The translations under genes were made by a program, and so were the position numbers. Source: CAVVEQ01 sp963802095 (lineage in GTDB: Bacteria; Chloroflexota; Anaerolineae; Anaerolineales; Anaerolineaceae). From it: 64,000 nt of DNA. The notes beneath the pieces are model-generated. The model had not been told where the DNA came from and searched no databases. It saw nothing but the letters and a program-made list of their open reading frames with translations. Below are positions 44,321-53,818 of the stretch, piece by piece. The stretch lies in assembly GCA_963802095.1 (NCBI GenBank), contig CAWDHI010000002.1:124001-188000 (forward strand), read 5' to 3'. Position 1 is the first letter of the stretch; the number at the start of each line of letters is the position of its first letter.

Positions 44321-45490
44321 TCATTCGGATAAATATTCCACGTCAGCACTCATCCCGGCCCGAAGCCCTTCGGGGATTTTATCGAGCAGGATGATCGTTT
44401 TATACACCATATCCCCCCCTAGAGATGTGGCTTCTGAAGAGATCGCTTTAACCCTGCCGGTGATCGTTTCACCCAGCGCCTTTATTGTCATTCGTACAGG
44501 CTGGCCAATTCTTACCAGGGGAACATCCAGCTCACTCAGGTCAGTAGTCTCGACATAATAACTGGTGGGATCGATCACTGCCGCTGCCACAACGCCGGGC
44601 GCTGCAAAATCGCCCACATGCAAATTTATGTCCGTTAGCACACCGTCTAGTGGACTGATCAATCGGGTGTTATCAAGAACCGATTCGGCAACCGCCAGGT
44701 TATCTTTCGCATTTTGGAGATTGGTTAATTGGATCCCTGTGGCATTTTCCGGTATTGACTCCCCTTTGAGAGCAGAAAAATACCATTGATTTTCATTGAC
44801 TGCAGCTTGTGCGATCGCCAATATTGTGTCATTCTTCTGTACTTCCAGGGGAGTCGGTTTCGCTTCAAGGTAATCAAGGTTGGTCTTCGCCTGATCATAT
44901 GCTGTTCGGGCAGCGGTCAAGCGCGTAAGAGCAGCAATGTAGTTCGGATCATCCTTGGCTAGATTCTTGAAATTGTTAAAAAATGTCTCTGCGTTTTCAA
45001 GGTTCCCGCTGGCTATCGTTAAGTTGGAATCCGCTTTATCGACCATATCATCTGAACCGCGACGGGTAACCCTGGTTAGAACCCTGTTTTTAGCGTCTTT
45101 TTCCTCTTTCTGAGAAACAACCAAAGCGTTTTCAGCAGCGGCTATCGCTGCATCGGATGTCAATTCATTAAGCGTACGCTTTGCCTGATCATATTGTGCC
45201 TGCGCAACCGTATTCTCAAGTTCTACAAGAATTTCGCCCTTTGTAACTTTATCTCCAATAGCGGCATTAACTTTCTCAACTTTTCCACCCTGAACGAAAG
45301 CCAGTCGTGCTTTTCTTTCAGGGGTCACGATCCCGGAAGCAGACACTCCTATTGAAGTATCCGGTTCAATCGTGCCGGAGGAGCTTTGGCCATCCAACAC
45401 TACCGTGGGTATGGAGTTATTTCCCTGTCCCGCGCTGCAAGCAGTGAGGACGAGGATCGTTGCCAAGAAAAAAATTGATCTTTTAATCAT
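44321..45490 (-). CDS. HlyD/MacA-type periplasmic adaptor lipoprotein
   Basis: Extracytoplasmic adaptor of 389 residues. Lipobox ILVLTAC with lipidated Cys18, then a lipoyl/barrel-sandwich half (PERKARLAFVQGGKVEKVNAAIGDKVTKGEILVELENT), a long coiled-coil hairpin (about residues 105-245, Ala/Lys/Asn-rich) and the second lipoyl half (RLISPLDGVLTDINLHVGDF), ending in a beta-barrel. Last gene of the tetR-permease-permease-ATPase-adaptor row. In a monoderm it would join with the MacB-like permeases to export small molecules or peptides. Confidence 0.92.
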   Translation of the reverse strand: MIKRSIFFLATILVLTACSAGQGNNSIPTVVLDGQSSSGTIEPDTSIGVSASGIVTPERKARLAFVQGGKVEKVNAAIGDKVTKGEILVELENTVAQAQYDQAKRTLNELTSDAAIAAAENALVVSQKEEKDAKNRVLTRVTRRGSDDMVDKADSNLTIASGNLENAETFFNNFKNLAKDDPNYIAALTRLTAARTAYDQAKTNLDYLEAKPTPLEVQKNDTILAIAQAAVNENQWYFSALKGESIPENATGIQLTNLQNAKDNLAVAESVLDNTRLISPLDGVLTDINLHVGDFAAPGVVAAAVIDPTSYYVETTDLSELDVPLVRIGQPVRMTIKALGETITGRVKAISSEATSLGGDMVYKTIILLDKIPEGLRAGMSADVEYLSE

Positions 45491-45491
45491 A

Positions 45492-46196
45492 TTACTTTCC
45501 TTTTTTGTTTTTCACTTCTATTTTATCCTGAAGGACCAAACCATCTTGAAGTTGTACAACCCTGCGACCATATTTGATCACCCGTGGATCGTGAGAGGCA
45601 AATATGAAGGTTACTCCCGTCTCTTTATTCAAACGGGACATTATCTCCATCACTTGTTCGCCATTCTTAGTATCCAGGTTAGCCGTAGGCTCATCTGCCA
45701 GGATCATGGTCGGTTTCGATGCCAATGCCCGTGCGATCGCCACCCGCTGCTGCTCCCCACCGCTCAGCTGGTCCGGTTTATGGTCCGCCCGATCGGAGAG
45801 GTTGACCGCTTCGAGTAACTCGAGAACCCGAGCTTTGCGCTCGTCGTTTTTCAAACCGTTTAGCAATAGCGGCATTTCGATATTCTCATACGCTGTCAGG
45901 GTGGGGATCAGGGCAAAAAATTGGAAGATGAAACCGATCGTTCCCCGGCGCACGTCTGCGCGTTGGCTGCGATTAAGGGTGGAGACATCTTTGCCATTCA
46001 CAATTACTTTGCCCGAAGAGGGTTGGTCCAGGCAACCCATGAGCTGTAAAAGGGTGGTTTTTCCGGAACCGGAAGGGCCGACGAGCGCAGTGAATTCACC
46101 AGCTTCGATGCCAAGGGTTACCCCCCGAAGTGCCTGGGTTTCAACCTCGCCAATATTATAATTTCTCGTCACATTTTCAACTCTGGTTACTTCCAT
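45492..46196 (-). CDS. ABC transporter ATPase (MacB/LolD type)
   Basis: A 234-residue ATPase of the MacB/LolD group. Walker A GPSGSGKTT (residues 40-48), Q-loop FIFQFFALIPTLTAYENIEMP, signature LSGGEQQR, Walker B MILADEPTANLD and the H-loop ASHDPRVI are intact. It sits directly before the adaptor (1 base) and after two FtsX-like permeases. Powers the exporter by mechanotransmission rather than classical transport, judging from family knowledge. Confidence 0.96.
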   Translation of the reverse strand: MEVTRVENVTRNYNIGEVETQALRGVTLGIEAGEFTALVGPSGSGKTTLLQLMGCLDQPSSGKVIVNGKDVSTLNRSQRADVRRGTIGFIFQFFALIPTLTAYENIEMPLLLNGLKNDERKARVLELLEAVNLSDRADHKPDQLSGGEQQRVAIARALASKPTMILADEPTANLDTKNGEQVMEIMSRLNKETGVTFIFASHDPRVIKYGRRVVQLQDGLVLQDKIEVKNKKGK

Positions 46197-46213
46197 TTCA
46201 GTCTCCTTGTTCC

Positions 46214-47443
46214 TTATTGTGCATTTCTCAACGCTTCCACTGGTTCCATCCTCGACGCCAACCAGGCCGGGTAGATCGCAGCAAGAAGAGCGACGATAAG
46301 TGTCAGAAAGGTCAGGCTGATGCCGGCTGATACGGTCAAATACGCATGGATTGTATCCCCCGTGGTGAAACCGGTTAAGCCGAAATTTCCAATATACACA
46401 CCGAAGTGGGTCAAATATGCCACCACGATCCCACCGAGTATCCAGCCAACGATTATTCCACCGAAGGCAAGGATTGCGGATTCGATAAAGAAAACACCCA
46501 TGATGCTTCGACTTTTCATCCCGATTGCGGAAAGTATCCCTATCTCCCGGGTCCTTTCATAGACAGCCATGATCAAGGTATTAATGATTACTGTCGCTGT
46601 GATCGCCAGGATAATTAAATAAAACAGATACACGAATGAATCAGCATATTGTTGGAATTCCATAATGAAACTATTCAATACGGTCCAAGGAACGATCTTT
46701 AAACCCGTTGCCTGAAAAGCATTGATCACCGCTTCAGTTTGATTTATATCCTTTAATAGGATAAAGATTATGCTGGCGCGATCACCCGCCTGGGTAATCG
46801 CTTGAGCTTTCGCCAGGGTCAGGAAAATGACCGCTCTATCCAGCCCGGAAGATTCAGTTGAATAGACTCCGCGGATCAAAAATTGCTGTTGATCCACATC
46901 TCCATTGGAGGTGTTGACTAATAAATTGATGGTATCCCCGGGGTTAAGCTTGAATTGATTCGCTAGTGGTTTTCCAATAAGAATGCCATTATTATCGTCC
47001 GTCTGGAGAAATTCACCTGCCACCAACCCGTTTATATAGGGCTCATTTGCTGGAGACCTTGGGTCTATGCCCACTACCCTGACCCCGCTGGAGGCGTTCC
47101 CCTGGGTGACAACCCCGCTGGCGAATAGTCTGGGTGTGGCAGCAATAACCGGTAGGGTACTTGATATCTGGTCCGCAATTTCCCCGGGGTTGGCGATTAG
47201 ATCCTCCCAAACCAGGCTGTTCTTATTCTTGTCATAATTCTGGGCTTGGATCTGAATGTGACCAGAATCCAATTTGATTGAGGTCGCCATGCTGCCCCTG
47301 ATTTCACCTTCGATAAATGATGCGAACATGAGCAGCAGCGTGAGTCCCAATCCCAAGGCCACGGCCGAAAAAATGGACCGGCGTTTATGGCGCAGAATAT
47401 CCCGAAAAGCCATTTTGAATAATTGTCTCATTTTTTGCCTCAC
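46214..47443 (-). CDS. FtsX/MacB-like ABC permease (1)
   Basis: A 409-residue permease with one N-terminal helix (about 21-42), a large extracytoplasmic domain (about 45-270, MacB periplasmic core type, with VTQGNASSGVRVVGIDP), and three C-terminal helices (about 275-400) including VYERTREIGILSAIGMKSRSI, the conserved FtsX-domain coupling segment. Overlaps the preceding permease by four bases. The two permeases presumably form a heterodimer. Confidence 0.93.
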   Translation of the reverse strand: MRQKMRQLFKMAFRDILRHKRRSIFSAVALGLGLTLLLMFASFIEGEIRGSMATSIKLDSGHIQIQAQNYDKNKNSLVWEDLIANPGEIADQISSTLPVIAATPRLFASGVVTQGNASSGVRVVGIDPRSPANEPYINGLVAGEFLQTDDNNGILIGKPLANQFKLNPGDTINLLVNTSNGDVDQQQFLIRGVYSTESSGLDRAVIFLTLAKAQAITQAGDRASIIFILLKDINQTEAVINAFQATGLKIVPWTVLNSFIMEFQQYADSFVYLFYLIILAITATVIINTLIMAVYERTREIGILSAIGMKSRSIMGVFFIESAILAFGGIIVGWILGGIVVAYLTHFGVYIGNFGLTGFTTGDTIHAYLTVSAGISLTFLTLIVALLAAIYPAWLASRMEPVEALRNAQ

Positions 47444-48669
47444 ACATAATGCAGTGCTTCTGCAGGTTCCCGATGGGATGCTTCCCAGGCAGGATAAAAT
47501 GCTGCGGCGATCGAAACGATCAGCATCACCACCACCCTACCAATGATCTTTTCAAGACCAAGTGATGGATAGACTTTGCCGCTAATAAGCGCAGCGTAAG
47601 CAGTAACATTTGAAAATTTTGAAAAATCCATCCCGACTTGTTGAAAGAGAAAGTTAAACAAAAGCCCGAAAAGGATCCCGGCTGTTATTCCTACCAGGCC
47701 GATAAGTGCGCCTTCCAGGAGAAAGAGGAGGTTGATCCCACCAGGCCGGATGCCCATCGCTCCCAGAAAACCAATTTCGCGGGTGCGCTCGTAAACAGCC
47801 ATCAACAACATATTCAAAATACCGATCCCAGCAATGAGAATGATCACGAAGCTAAAAACGTTCATTGCTCCGCTTTTGGTTGTAATCGCGGAAGTAAGCT
47901 CTGGATATTTGGTTTGCCAGGAGCCAATATCCGTTCCTGGGAATTGATCTTTGATCCCTGCGATAACCGATTTTTCTTTTCCAATATTCGAAAGCGTCAC
48001 CATCACCATCGTCGATTTTCCATTTAGATTGTAAAGCTGCTGAGCTTCTTGAAGAGACATGTATACGATCCCCTTCTCTAGCTCCGGCATATTCACATCG
48101 TAGATCCCCCCAACCGTCATGGTTCGTTTACGCATCTGGTTGTGAGCATCCCTGCCGATCAGGGTGAACTTTTCCCCTTCCGCGACGTTCAGCTCGTCAG
48201 CGAGGCCTTTTCCGATAAACACGAGATCACCATCATCGGATTGGATGTACTTACCAGAAACAACATTCTTGGATAACACGCTAAGGGGGGCTTCCAATTC
48301 TGGCTCAATCCCAATGATGCTCACCCCGAAGGAACCCTCCCGGCTGGTGGCCAACCCGTCGGTTTCGATCCGGCGGGATGCGCCAACCACATTTGGCAGA
48401 GTCAGGGCGTAAGCCGCGATCTTTTCGTCTTCGCTAAGCGGCATGATCGGTTTGGATAAGCTGTTTTCGGAATACCCGGCTTCGTGGACCTGGATATTAC
48501 CACCCAGAATCTTGACCGCATTCCCGTAGATCGCGTCGGTGAAACCTGCCAGCAGCCCGTCGTAGAACATCATTAACCACATACACATTGCCAGAGCAAC
48601 AACGATGATAATGGTTCTGCGCTTGTGGCGCCAAATGTTTCGCCAAGCCAATCGTAAATATAGTCTCAT
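47440..48669 (-). CDS. FtsX/MacB-like ABC permease (2)
   Basis: Also 409 residues and the same build as its neighbour: N-terminal helix in LAWRNIWRHKRRTIIIVVALAM, MacB-like external domain (SREGSFGVSIIGIEPE), and three C-terminal helices with VYERTREIGFLGAMGIRPGGI. Starts 34 bases after tetR, so the repressor gene is probably the first gene of the same transcript. Similar length but diverged sequence suggest an old duplication. Confidence 0.93.
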   Translation of the reverse strand: MRLYLRLAWRNIWRHKRRTIIIVVALAMCMWLMMFYDGLLAGFTDAIYGNAVKILGGNIQVHEAGYSENSLSKPIMPLSEDEKIAAYALTLPNVVGASRRIETDGLATSREGSFGVSIIGIEPELEAPLSVLSKNVVSGKYIQSDDGDLVFIGKGLADELNVAEGEKFTLIGRDAHNQMRKRTMTVGGIYDVNMPELEKGIVYMSLQEAQQLYNLNGKSTMVMVTLSNIGKEKSVIAGIKDQFPGTDIGSWQTKYPELTSAITTKSGAMNVFSFVIILIAGIGILNMLLMAVYERTREIGFLGAMGIRPGGINLLFLLEGALIGLVGITAGILFGLLFNFLFQQVGMDFSKFSNVTAYAALISGKVYPSLGLEKIIGRVVVMLIVSIAAAFYPAWEASHREPAEALHYV

Positions 48670-48703
48670 TGCCTGCCTCCATCACCATTATAAATATCAT
48701 TGT

Positions 48704-49408
48704 TCAAGGTAAGATCCATTGTTTTAACATCGGTTCCTGGATAAGGATTATTGATCCATTTGGAACTCCCAGGATGCGTTCGATCGCATCGGTGAAAGCT
48801 CTAACAGTTGCTATCATGGATTGCGCATATTGTTCGCGGTTTCTTCCCGGAGGTGAATTTTCAACATCCAGGATTGTTCTTCCCAGTTCATCTCCCAGGC
48901 TAAGCATCAGCGAGTAAACCACCTTGGCTGACATCTCCGGGTTATTCACTTTCATAGATCCTTCTCTTAAACCTTGCTCGATCAACCTGCTGAGATGTGG
49001 TGCCAGGAATTCAATTCCAGCGGAGGTCATTTTTTGGCGGAGAAGAGAATTCTCGTCCTTGAACCAGACCAGTAGAAGCTGTATCATATAATTTTTTTGA
49101 GCCAGCTTCCAGCTTGCCACGGTATCAAAGTATCTGGCCAGCTTTTGCAGGCTGCTGAGGTTGGGATCATCCAGGATCGGGTTTACCAGGATGAGCGCGT
49201 TTTGAATCGAACGATCAATTAACCCTTCCAAAAGCGCAAGCTTGGAACGAAAGTAATGATAGAATGCGCCTTTCGATATTTTCAGATCATCCAGAATATC
49301 CTGAATGGTCATGGAATCAAAACCTTTGGAATAGATAAGTCGCTGGGCGGTATCCAGGATATCATTTCGGCGCTCAAAATAAACTTTCTCTTTGCTGATT
49401 CTGGGCAT
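48704..49408 (-). CDS. TetR-family regulator of the exporter operon
   Basis: A 234-residue repressor. The N-terminal helix-turn-helix reads ILDTAQRLIYSKGFDSMTIQDILDDLKISKGAFYHYFRSK (about residues 16-55), a clear TetR/AcrR domain; the rest is a helical ligand-binding domain. It heads the exporter genes on the same strand, and an 18+18 bp palindrome straddles its promoter, so autorepression and control of the exporter by an effector are likely. No Shine-Dalgarno site is seen. Confidence 0.92.
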   Translation of the reverse strand: MPRISKEKVYFERRNDILDTAQRLIYSKGFDSMTIQDILDDLKISKGAFYHYFRSKLALLEGLIDRSIQNALILVNPILDDPNLSSLQKLARYFDTVASWKLAQKNYMIQLLLVWFKDENSLLRQKMTSAGIEFLAPHLSRLIEQGLREGSMKVNNPEMSAKVVYSLMLSLGDELGRTILDVENSPPGRNREQYAQSMIATVRAFTDAIERILGVPNGSIILIQEPMLKQWILP

Positions 49409-49415
49409 ATTAATA

Positions 49416-49456
49416 AATCTCTATAATAAACCGACGGACGGTTTATTATAGAGATT
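49416..49456. promoter_or_regulatory. TetR operator, 18+18 bp perfect palindrome
   Basis: AATCTCTATAATAAACCG (49416-49433), spacer ACGGA, then the exact reverse complement (49439-49456). It lies 8 bases upstream of the tetR start and overlaps the predicted transcription start, a normal position for an autorepressor operator. Confidence 0.75.
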
Positions 49457-49480
49457 ATACTCCAAATTTTTTTTAATCAA
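49454..49480 (-). promoter_or_regulatory. Promoter of tetR-exporter operon
   Basis: Minus-strand TTGATT (49480-49475) and TATAAT (49459-49454), 15-base spacer. The -10 overlaps the right arm of the operator palindrome. Confidence 0.5.
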
Positions 49481-49530
49481 TCCCCTTCAATCTTTAATCC
49501 AAAATATTCTTCTTTCCGGAATGGTAATTT

Positions 49531-50037
49531 TTATTTCCTCGTCATCGCTCTTTGCGAGATGATTCCAATAATAAATAATGCAACAAAACCCACAGCAGAT
49601 ATAAATCCTCCCAAGTTTATTATCTTTTCAACATTTGAAACGATCGTGTTCGCTCCGATCCATACCGTCATGATGATCAATCCCCAGTCAAACGCAAATC
49701 GTACCAGGAGGAAGCCGATCAAAGCGCCAAATAAAGAAATAAGCAACCAGCTCTTATCAAAACCAAACAACCCCAGCAGCATTGGTAGCGCAACAGCCCC
49801 GGCCAAAGCCCCGATAATATATCCGGCGATGCGAATGAACTTGACCGATAACCAACCCAAAACAATACCGATGATCACTGAAATGATGAAACCCACCAAC
49901 CCCACCCCAAATAATGCCCGGGTTATGCTCATCCCAAAGATAAACGCCGCCAAGCCTGCCGCGAGCCAGAAGAATTTCCTGCCTGCAAACAATAGGATCA
50001 ACCCTGCAGCTATCGAAAATACCAAAAACCAATCCAT
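49531..50037 (-). CDS. Polytopic membrane protein of unknown function
   Basis: A 168-residue protein made almost wholly of hydrophobic helices (about six to seven), with repeated Gly-rich G-x-x-x-G patterns such as AAGLAAFIFGMS and GYIIGALAGAV. It resembles the DUF4203/TMEM198-like group in spacing of helices, but this is only an impression. GGAGGAATT before the ATG supports the start. Function unknown. Confidence 0.75.
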   Translation of the reverse strand: MDWFLVFSIAAGLILLFAGRKFFWLAAGLAAFIFGMSITRALFGVGLVGFIISVIIGIVLGWLSVKFIRIAGYIIGALAGAVALPMLLGLFGFDKSWLLISLFGALIGFLLVRFAFDWGLIIMTVWIGANTIVSNVEKIINLGGFISAVGFVALFIIGIISQRAMTRK

Positions 50038-50251
50038 AATTCCTCCGTTTTACATTTAATAATTGTAAATTGATATCGAAGATAAATTATATTCGTTATC
50101 GACCTAACCACTTAGCATCCAGTGATTTGGTCCTCATATTTCACCGCGTATTTATTGAAACAATGATAATAATCTGCTACTATATATCCTAGGAGAATTT
50201 GATTAGTCTCTGGTTGTTAATCTCGATTTCTAAAGAAAGGAGAATATCGCC

Positions 50252-50539
50252 ATGTGTTGTTTCTTTTTAGTCCTGATGTTTCTCGGACCCCGGGTAGGCA
50301 TCCTTGTTTTCTGGTTGTTCCCTTACGGTCAAGCGATGATGAAATTGGCCTTTGAAAACTGGTTCTGGCCGGTTGTTGGGCTTATTTTCATGCCCTGGAC
50401 GACCCTGATGTACACTATTGTGTACGGCTCAAATGGGATGGTCGGATTTGATTGGGTTTGGGTCGGTTTGGGTGTGGTTGCCGACATCGCCTCTTATTCC
50501 GGCGGCGCTTGGAAACGGAAAGAAGTTCCCGGTTATTAG
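50252..50539 (+). CDS. Small aromatic-rich membrane protein
   Basis: A 95-residue protein with two to three membrane segments, rich in Trp, Phe and Gly (FENWFWPVVGLIFMPWTTLMYTIVYG). AAAGGAGAATATCGCC leads into the ATG. The tail GGAWKRKEVPGY is cytoplasmic by the positive-inside rule. I recognise it as a type of small conserved membrane protein often seen alone, without known function. The preceding ~210 bases (50038-50251) are AT-rich and hold nothing else I can support. Confidence 0.75.
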   Translation: MCCFFLVLMFLGPRVGILVFWLFPYGQAMMKLAFENWFWPVVGLIFMPWTTLMYTIVYGSNGMVGFDWVWVGLGVVADIASYSGGAWKRKEVPGY

Positions 50540-50563
50540 CCCTTGAATAAAGTGGCTTCTTGA

Positions 50564-50607
50564 GAATAAACGGACCAATTCGTTAATGAAAACAGGTCCG
50601 TTTATTC
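50564..50607 (+). terminator. Terminator with long stem
   Basis: GAATAAACGGACC (50564-50576) pairs perfectly with GGTCCGTTTATTC (50595-50607), 18-base loop, followed by TTTATTC. It ends the small membrane protein gene; the large loop is unusual. Confidence 0.65.
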
Positions 50608-50678
50608 TTTATTCATCTATAATTCATCCTATCAATTTAGGTTTGATTAGGATCACAAATCCAATCAGGAGAGAAATC

Positions 50679-51335
50679 ATGGCTCGAAAACAGATCGTGG
50701 GTGATATTGCGGTAATTGGTCTGGGCCGTTTTGGTTCTTCTCTTGCCCTACGTCTGACCTCGCTGGGAAGACACGTCCTGGGATGCGACCGTGATCCAGT
50801 TATTGTAAAAACATTGGCGAATGAGATATCTGAAGCCGTCATCCTCGATGCCCAGGATGAAAATGCCCTTCAAATGGTGGGGATCACATCCTTTAATACC
50901 GTTATCGTTGCCCTTTCACATGATTTTGAATACAACGCGCTCGTGACTGCATCACTGAAAAAAATGGGGATTCCTCATGTAATTAGCGTTGCAGATTCAC
51001 AGCGCCATCGCGATATCCTTACCGCTATCGGTGCTGACCGGGTCATCCTGCCCCAGGAAGAGGCTGCCAATCAACTGGCGGAGGAATTATCCGCACCTGG
51101 AATTCTGGAAATCTTGAACCTTGACCCCGTATACCGCTTGATCGAAATTAAAACACCTGCAGGTTTACATGGGAAACCATTTAATTCAGCATCCAAGTTT
51201 GATCTATCCCTGCTCTTAATTATACGGGAGGGAGATTTAATTGTGTCACCGGAGGATTCCATCATCCTCGACAAGAATGATTTTCTGGTCGTGGTCGGGC
51301 AACAAAAGAACCTGGTTAATTTCAGCCTTGTTTGA
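50679..51335 (+). CDS. ktrA: KtrA/TrkA-type potassium channel regulator
   Basis: Cytoplasmic RCK gating subunit, 218 residues. The Rossmann nucleotide site is VIGLGRFGSSLA (residues 12-22), acidic end GCDRD, and a C-terminal RCK_C domain (LYRLIEIKTPAGLHGKPF...EGDLIVSPEDSIILDKNDFLVVVG). ATG 50679 has AGGAGAG upstream; the longer frame overlaps the terminator region. The next gene encodes the KtrB channel and the two overlap by a base, as in ktrAB operons. Confidence 0.95.
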   Translation: MARKQIVGDIAVIGLGRFGSSLALRLTSLGRHVLGCDRDPVIVKTLANEISEAVILDAQDENALQMVGITSFNTVIVALSHDFEYNALVTASLKKMGIPHVISVADSQRHRDILTAIGADRVILPQEEAANQLAEELSAPGILEILNLDPVYRLIEIKTPAGLHGKPFNSASKFDLSLLLIIREGDLIVSPEDSIILDKNDFLVVVGQQKNLVNFSLV

Positions 51336-52747
51336 TGGTCACTTCCACTTCAACCATAAAGAAATTTAAAGCCCGAAAGGTAATTCGGTTAATAGGTTCT
51401 AAATTCCGGATTACTCCTAAACGGGTACCTATCTCACTTCAACTTGTCACTGGCTTGTTTACGCTGATTCTGATAGGAACAGTTTTACTTCTGTTACCTG
51501 GAATGACCTATCAACCCATAAATATTTTTACTGCCCTTTTCACGGCAACTTCTGCAGCCACCGTCACGGGTTTGAATATTGTTATCACGGCAACGACCTT
51601 CACTTTGTCGGGACAAATGGTCATCCTTTTTCTGGTCCAGATTGGCGGGGTGGGGTTAATCGTGACGGTCATGTTTTTCTTCCGAATTCTTGGCAGGCAA
51701 ATTGGAATGATGGATCGCCTTGCCGTTACAAGCGCATTACGCCTGGATTCTCCAGCGAAAGTCATGTCGATTGTTGTCCGTACTGTGCTTGGAATGTTGA
51801 TTTTTGAATTCCTTGGAGCATTGGCGCTGGGCACGCACTGGTTGAACGCAGGAATTGTCCCAGCAAACAGCATTCTTCTATATTCAATTTTTCACTCTGT
51901 GGTTTCATTCTGCAATGCCGGGTTCGATCTTTTCACAGGGTTACCGCAATACCCAACCGGGATTCCCCTCGACTCGATTTCGCTAATTATTATGGGGGTA
52001 TTGATCATCGCCGGCGGTCTGGGGATCCCAGTCTATTTTGATCTCCTGCACAAATTCAGCCGCAGAAGATTGTCTCTTCATACAAGGATAACTCTGATCA
52101 CTTCCCTAGCTCTTATCATTGTTGGCTGGGTCGGATTTCTAATATCTGAATACAGATTGGGTGGAGTCTTGACGGACATCAATTTTGTAACGCGGGTCGT
52201 ACAGGCATGGTTTCAATCCGTCTCTTCTCGTACAGCAGGATTCCAGGGCTTCACATTCTTCTCAGATATGAGCCAGGGAAGTATTCTTCTGTTAATTTTT
52301 CTGATGTTCATCGGTACTGGCCCCGCCTCCGCCGGTGGTGGGATCACCACCGGAACATTTTCCGTCATCTGGTTGGCTTTCATAAGTTATGCCCGTGGAT
52401 TGGAAAAAATTCGCGCTGGTCATCGGACGATCCCCTTCAAACAGCTCGGGCGGGCTGGGGTGATTTTCATGGTTAGTATTACCCTGGTGGTAGTTTCCAC
52501 CTGGCTGATTCTGCTGACGAATCCGTTTTCCGTGGAAGACATCCTGTTTGAGGTTGTTTCTGCATTTTCAACAACAGGGCTTTCTTTGGGGTTGACTGCC
52601 GATCTTAATTCTTTCGGTCAAATGATGCTGATCCTGGTCATGTTTTGCGGCAGGCTTGGTGCTTTCACCATCATGCTTGCATTACTGGATAAAGAACCGC
52701 GTCAAAACCTGGTGGATTATCCGGAGGAATCAGTGCTTTTGGGATAA
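51335..52747 (+). CDS. ktrB: KtrB/TrkH-type potassium uptake channel
   Basis: Membrane channel of 470 residues with four M1-P-M2 repeats. Selectivity-loop segments are readable: TSAATVTGLN, SFCNAGFDLF, SSRTAGFQGF and FSTTGLSLG, each with the central Gly. The loop SAGGGITTGTF marks the Ktr/Trk gate region. It is longer at the N-terminus than needed (MVTSTSTIKKFKARK, basic cytoplasmic). Works with KtrA in sodium-dependent potassium uptake. Confidence 0.95.
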   Translation: MVTSTSTIKKFKARKVIRLIGSKFRITPKRVPISLQLVTGLFTLILIGTVLLLLPGMTYQPINIFTALFTATSAATVTGLNIVITATTFTLSGQMVILFLVQIGGVGLIVTVMFFFRILGRQIGMMDRLAVTSALRLDSPAKVMSIVVRTVLGMLIFEFLGALALGTHWLNAGIVPANSILLYSIFHSVVSFCNAGFDLFTGLPQYPTGIPLDSISLIIMGVLIIAGGLGIPVYFDLLHKFSRRRLSLHTRITLITSLALIIVGWVGFLISEYRLGGVLTDINFVTRVVQAWFQSVSSRTAGFQGFTFFSDMSQGSILLLIFLMFIGTGPASAGGGITTGTFSVIWLAFISYARGLEKIRAGHRTIPFKQLGRAGVIFMVSITLVVVSTWLILLTNPFSVEDILFEVVSAFSTTGLSLGLTADLNSFGQMMLILVMFCGRLGAFTIMLALLDKEPRQNLVDYPEESVLLG

Positions 52748-52837
52748 TCACAAATTCGGATGGTTTTTAATCTTCACAGCACTAGGAATAAAATCTTCTT
52801 CTCAAGTGATTTATGATAGACTTTTTTCTAACAAGCC

Positions 52838-53818
52838 ATGACCATTAGATCTTCCAGAGCCATTGCTCACCCAAATATTGCCTTTATAAAATACTGGGGA
52901 AACCGGGACGATAAGTTGCGCCTACCTGCAAATGGCTCCATTTCAATGAACTTAGGTGGACTTGCCACCCGTACTACAGTAACCTTCGATCCTCAACTCC
53001 ATGAGGATGTTTTCCTCTTGAATGGGATCCAACAAACCGGGGATTCATTAGACCGGGTGAGCCGTTTTCTGGATATTGCACGCGAATTGGCAAATCCTCC
53101 CCTTTTCGCAAAAATTGAAAGTATCAACGATTTCCCCACCGGAGCGGGGATCGCCTCCTCCGCTTCTGCTTTCGCCGCCCTGTCACTGGCAGCTTCCTCC
53201 GCGCTGGGACTTGATTTGGATGAAGCCTCGCTATCACGGATGGCTAGACGCGGGTCTGGATCCGCCTGCCGTTCGATACCTTCTGGTTATACGGAGTGGC
53301 AGATGGGTACATCCGATCATGATTCGTATGCCATAACCCTGGCCGATCCGGATCACTGGGCGCTGACAGATTGCATCGCGGTTATCCACAGCGGAGAAAA
53401 GGAAGCCGGTTCCTCGGAAGGCCACCGCATTGCAGATACCAGCCTGCTGCAAGCCTCCCGGGTGGCAGATTCTTCCCGTCGATTGGCAGTTTGCCGGGAA
53501 GCGATCTTAAGCCGAGATTTTGAAAAGCTTGCAGGTGTTATTGAGCTGGATTCCAACTTATTGCACGCGGTGATGATGACCTCCAACCCCGCGCTCTATT
53601 ACTGGCGCGGCGGAACAGTGGAGGTCATGAATGCGGTCCGCACCTGGCGAAAACAGGGCATCCCCTGCGCTTTCACAATTGATGCCGGACCTAACGTACA
53701 CGTTATTTGCCCAACAGGGGATGCATCCCTTTTGGAATCGCGCCTCCGGGAAATCCCGGGAGTAGAATCCGTGCTAGTTTCAGGCGTTGGCGGGGGAGCT
53801 TCGCTGCTTTCTGATTAA
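52838..53818 (+). CDS. mvaD: Diphosphomevalonate (or phosphomevalonate) decarboxylase
   Basis: GHMP-fold decarboxylase of the mevalonate pathway, 326 residues. NIAFIKYWGNRDDKLRLPANGSIS, FPTGAGIASSASAFAALSLA (ATP loop), SGSACRSIPSGY, and DAGPNVHVIC carry the substrate and catalytic (Asp) residues. In Chloroflexota relatives, enzymes of this branch can prefer mevalonate-5-phosphate and feed an isopentenyl phosphate kinase; sequence alone does not decide. Upstream TATGAT (52812) gives a leader of about 14 bases without a ribosome site. Confidence 0.92.
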   Translation: MTIRSSRAIAHPNIAFIKYWGNRDDKLRLPANGSISMNLGGLATRTTVTFDPQLHEDVFLLNGIQQTGDSLDRVSRFLDIARELANPPLFAKIESINDFPTGAGIASSASAFAALSLAASSALGLDLDEASLSRMARRGSGSACRSIPSGYTEWQMGTSDHDSYAITLADPDHWALTDCIAVIHSGEKEAGSSEGHRIADTSLLQASRVADSSRRLAVCREAILSRDFEKLAGVIELDSNLLHAVMMTSNPALYYWRGGTVEVMNAVRTWRKQGIPCAFTIDAGPNVHVICPTGDASLLESRLREIPGVESVLVSGVGGGASLLSD

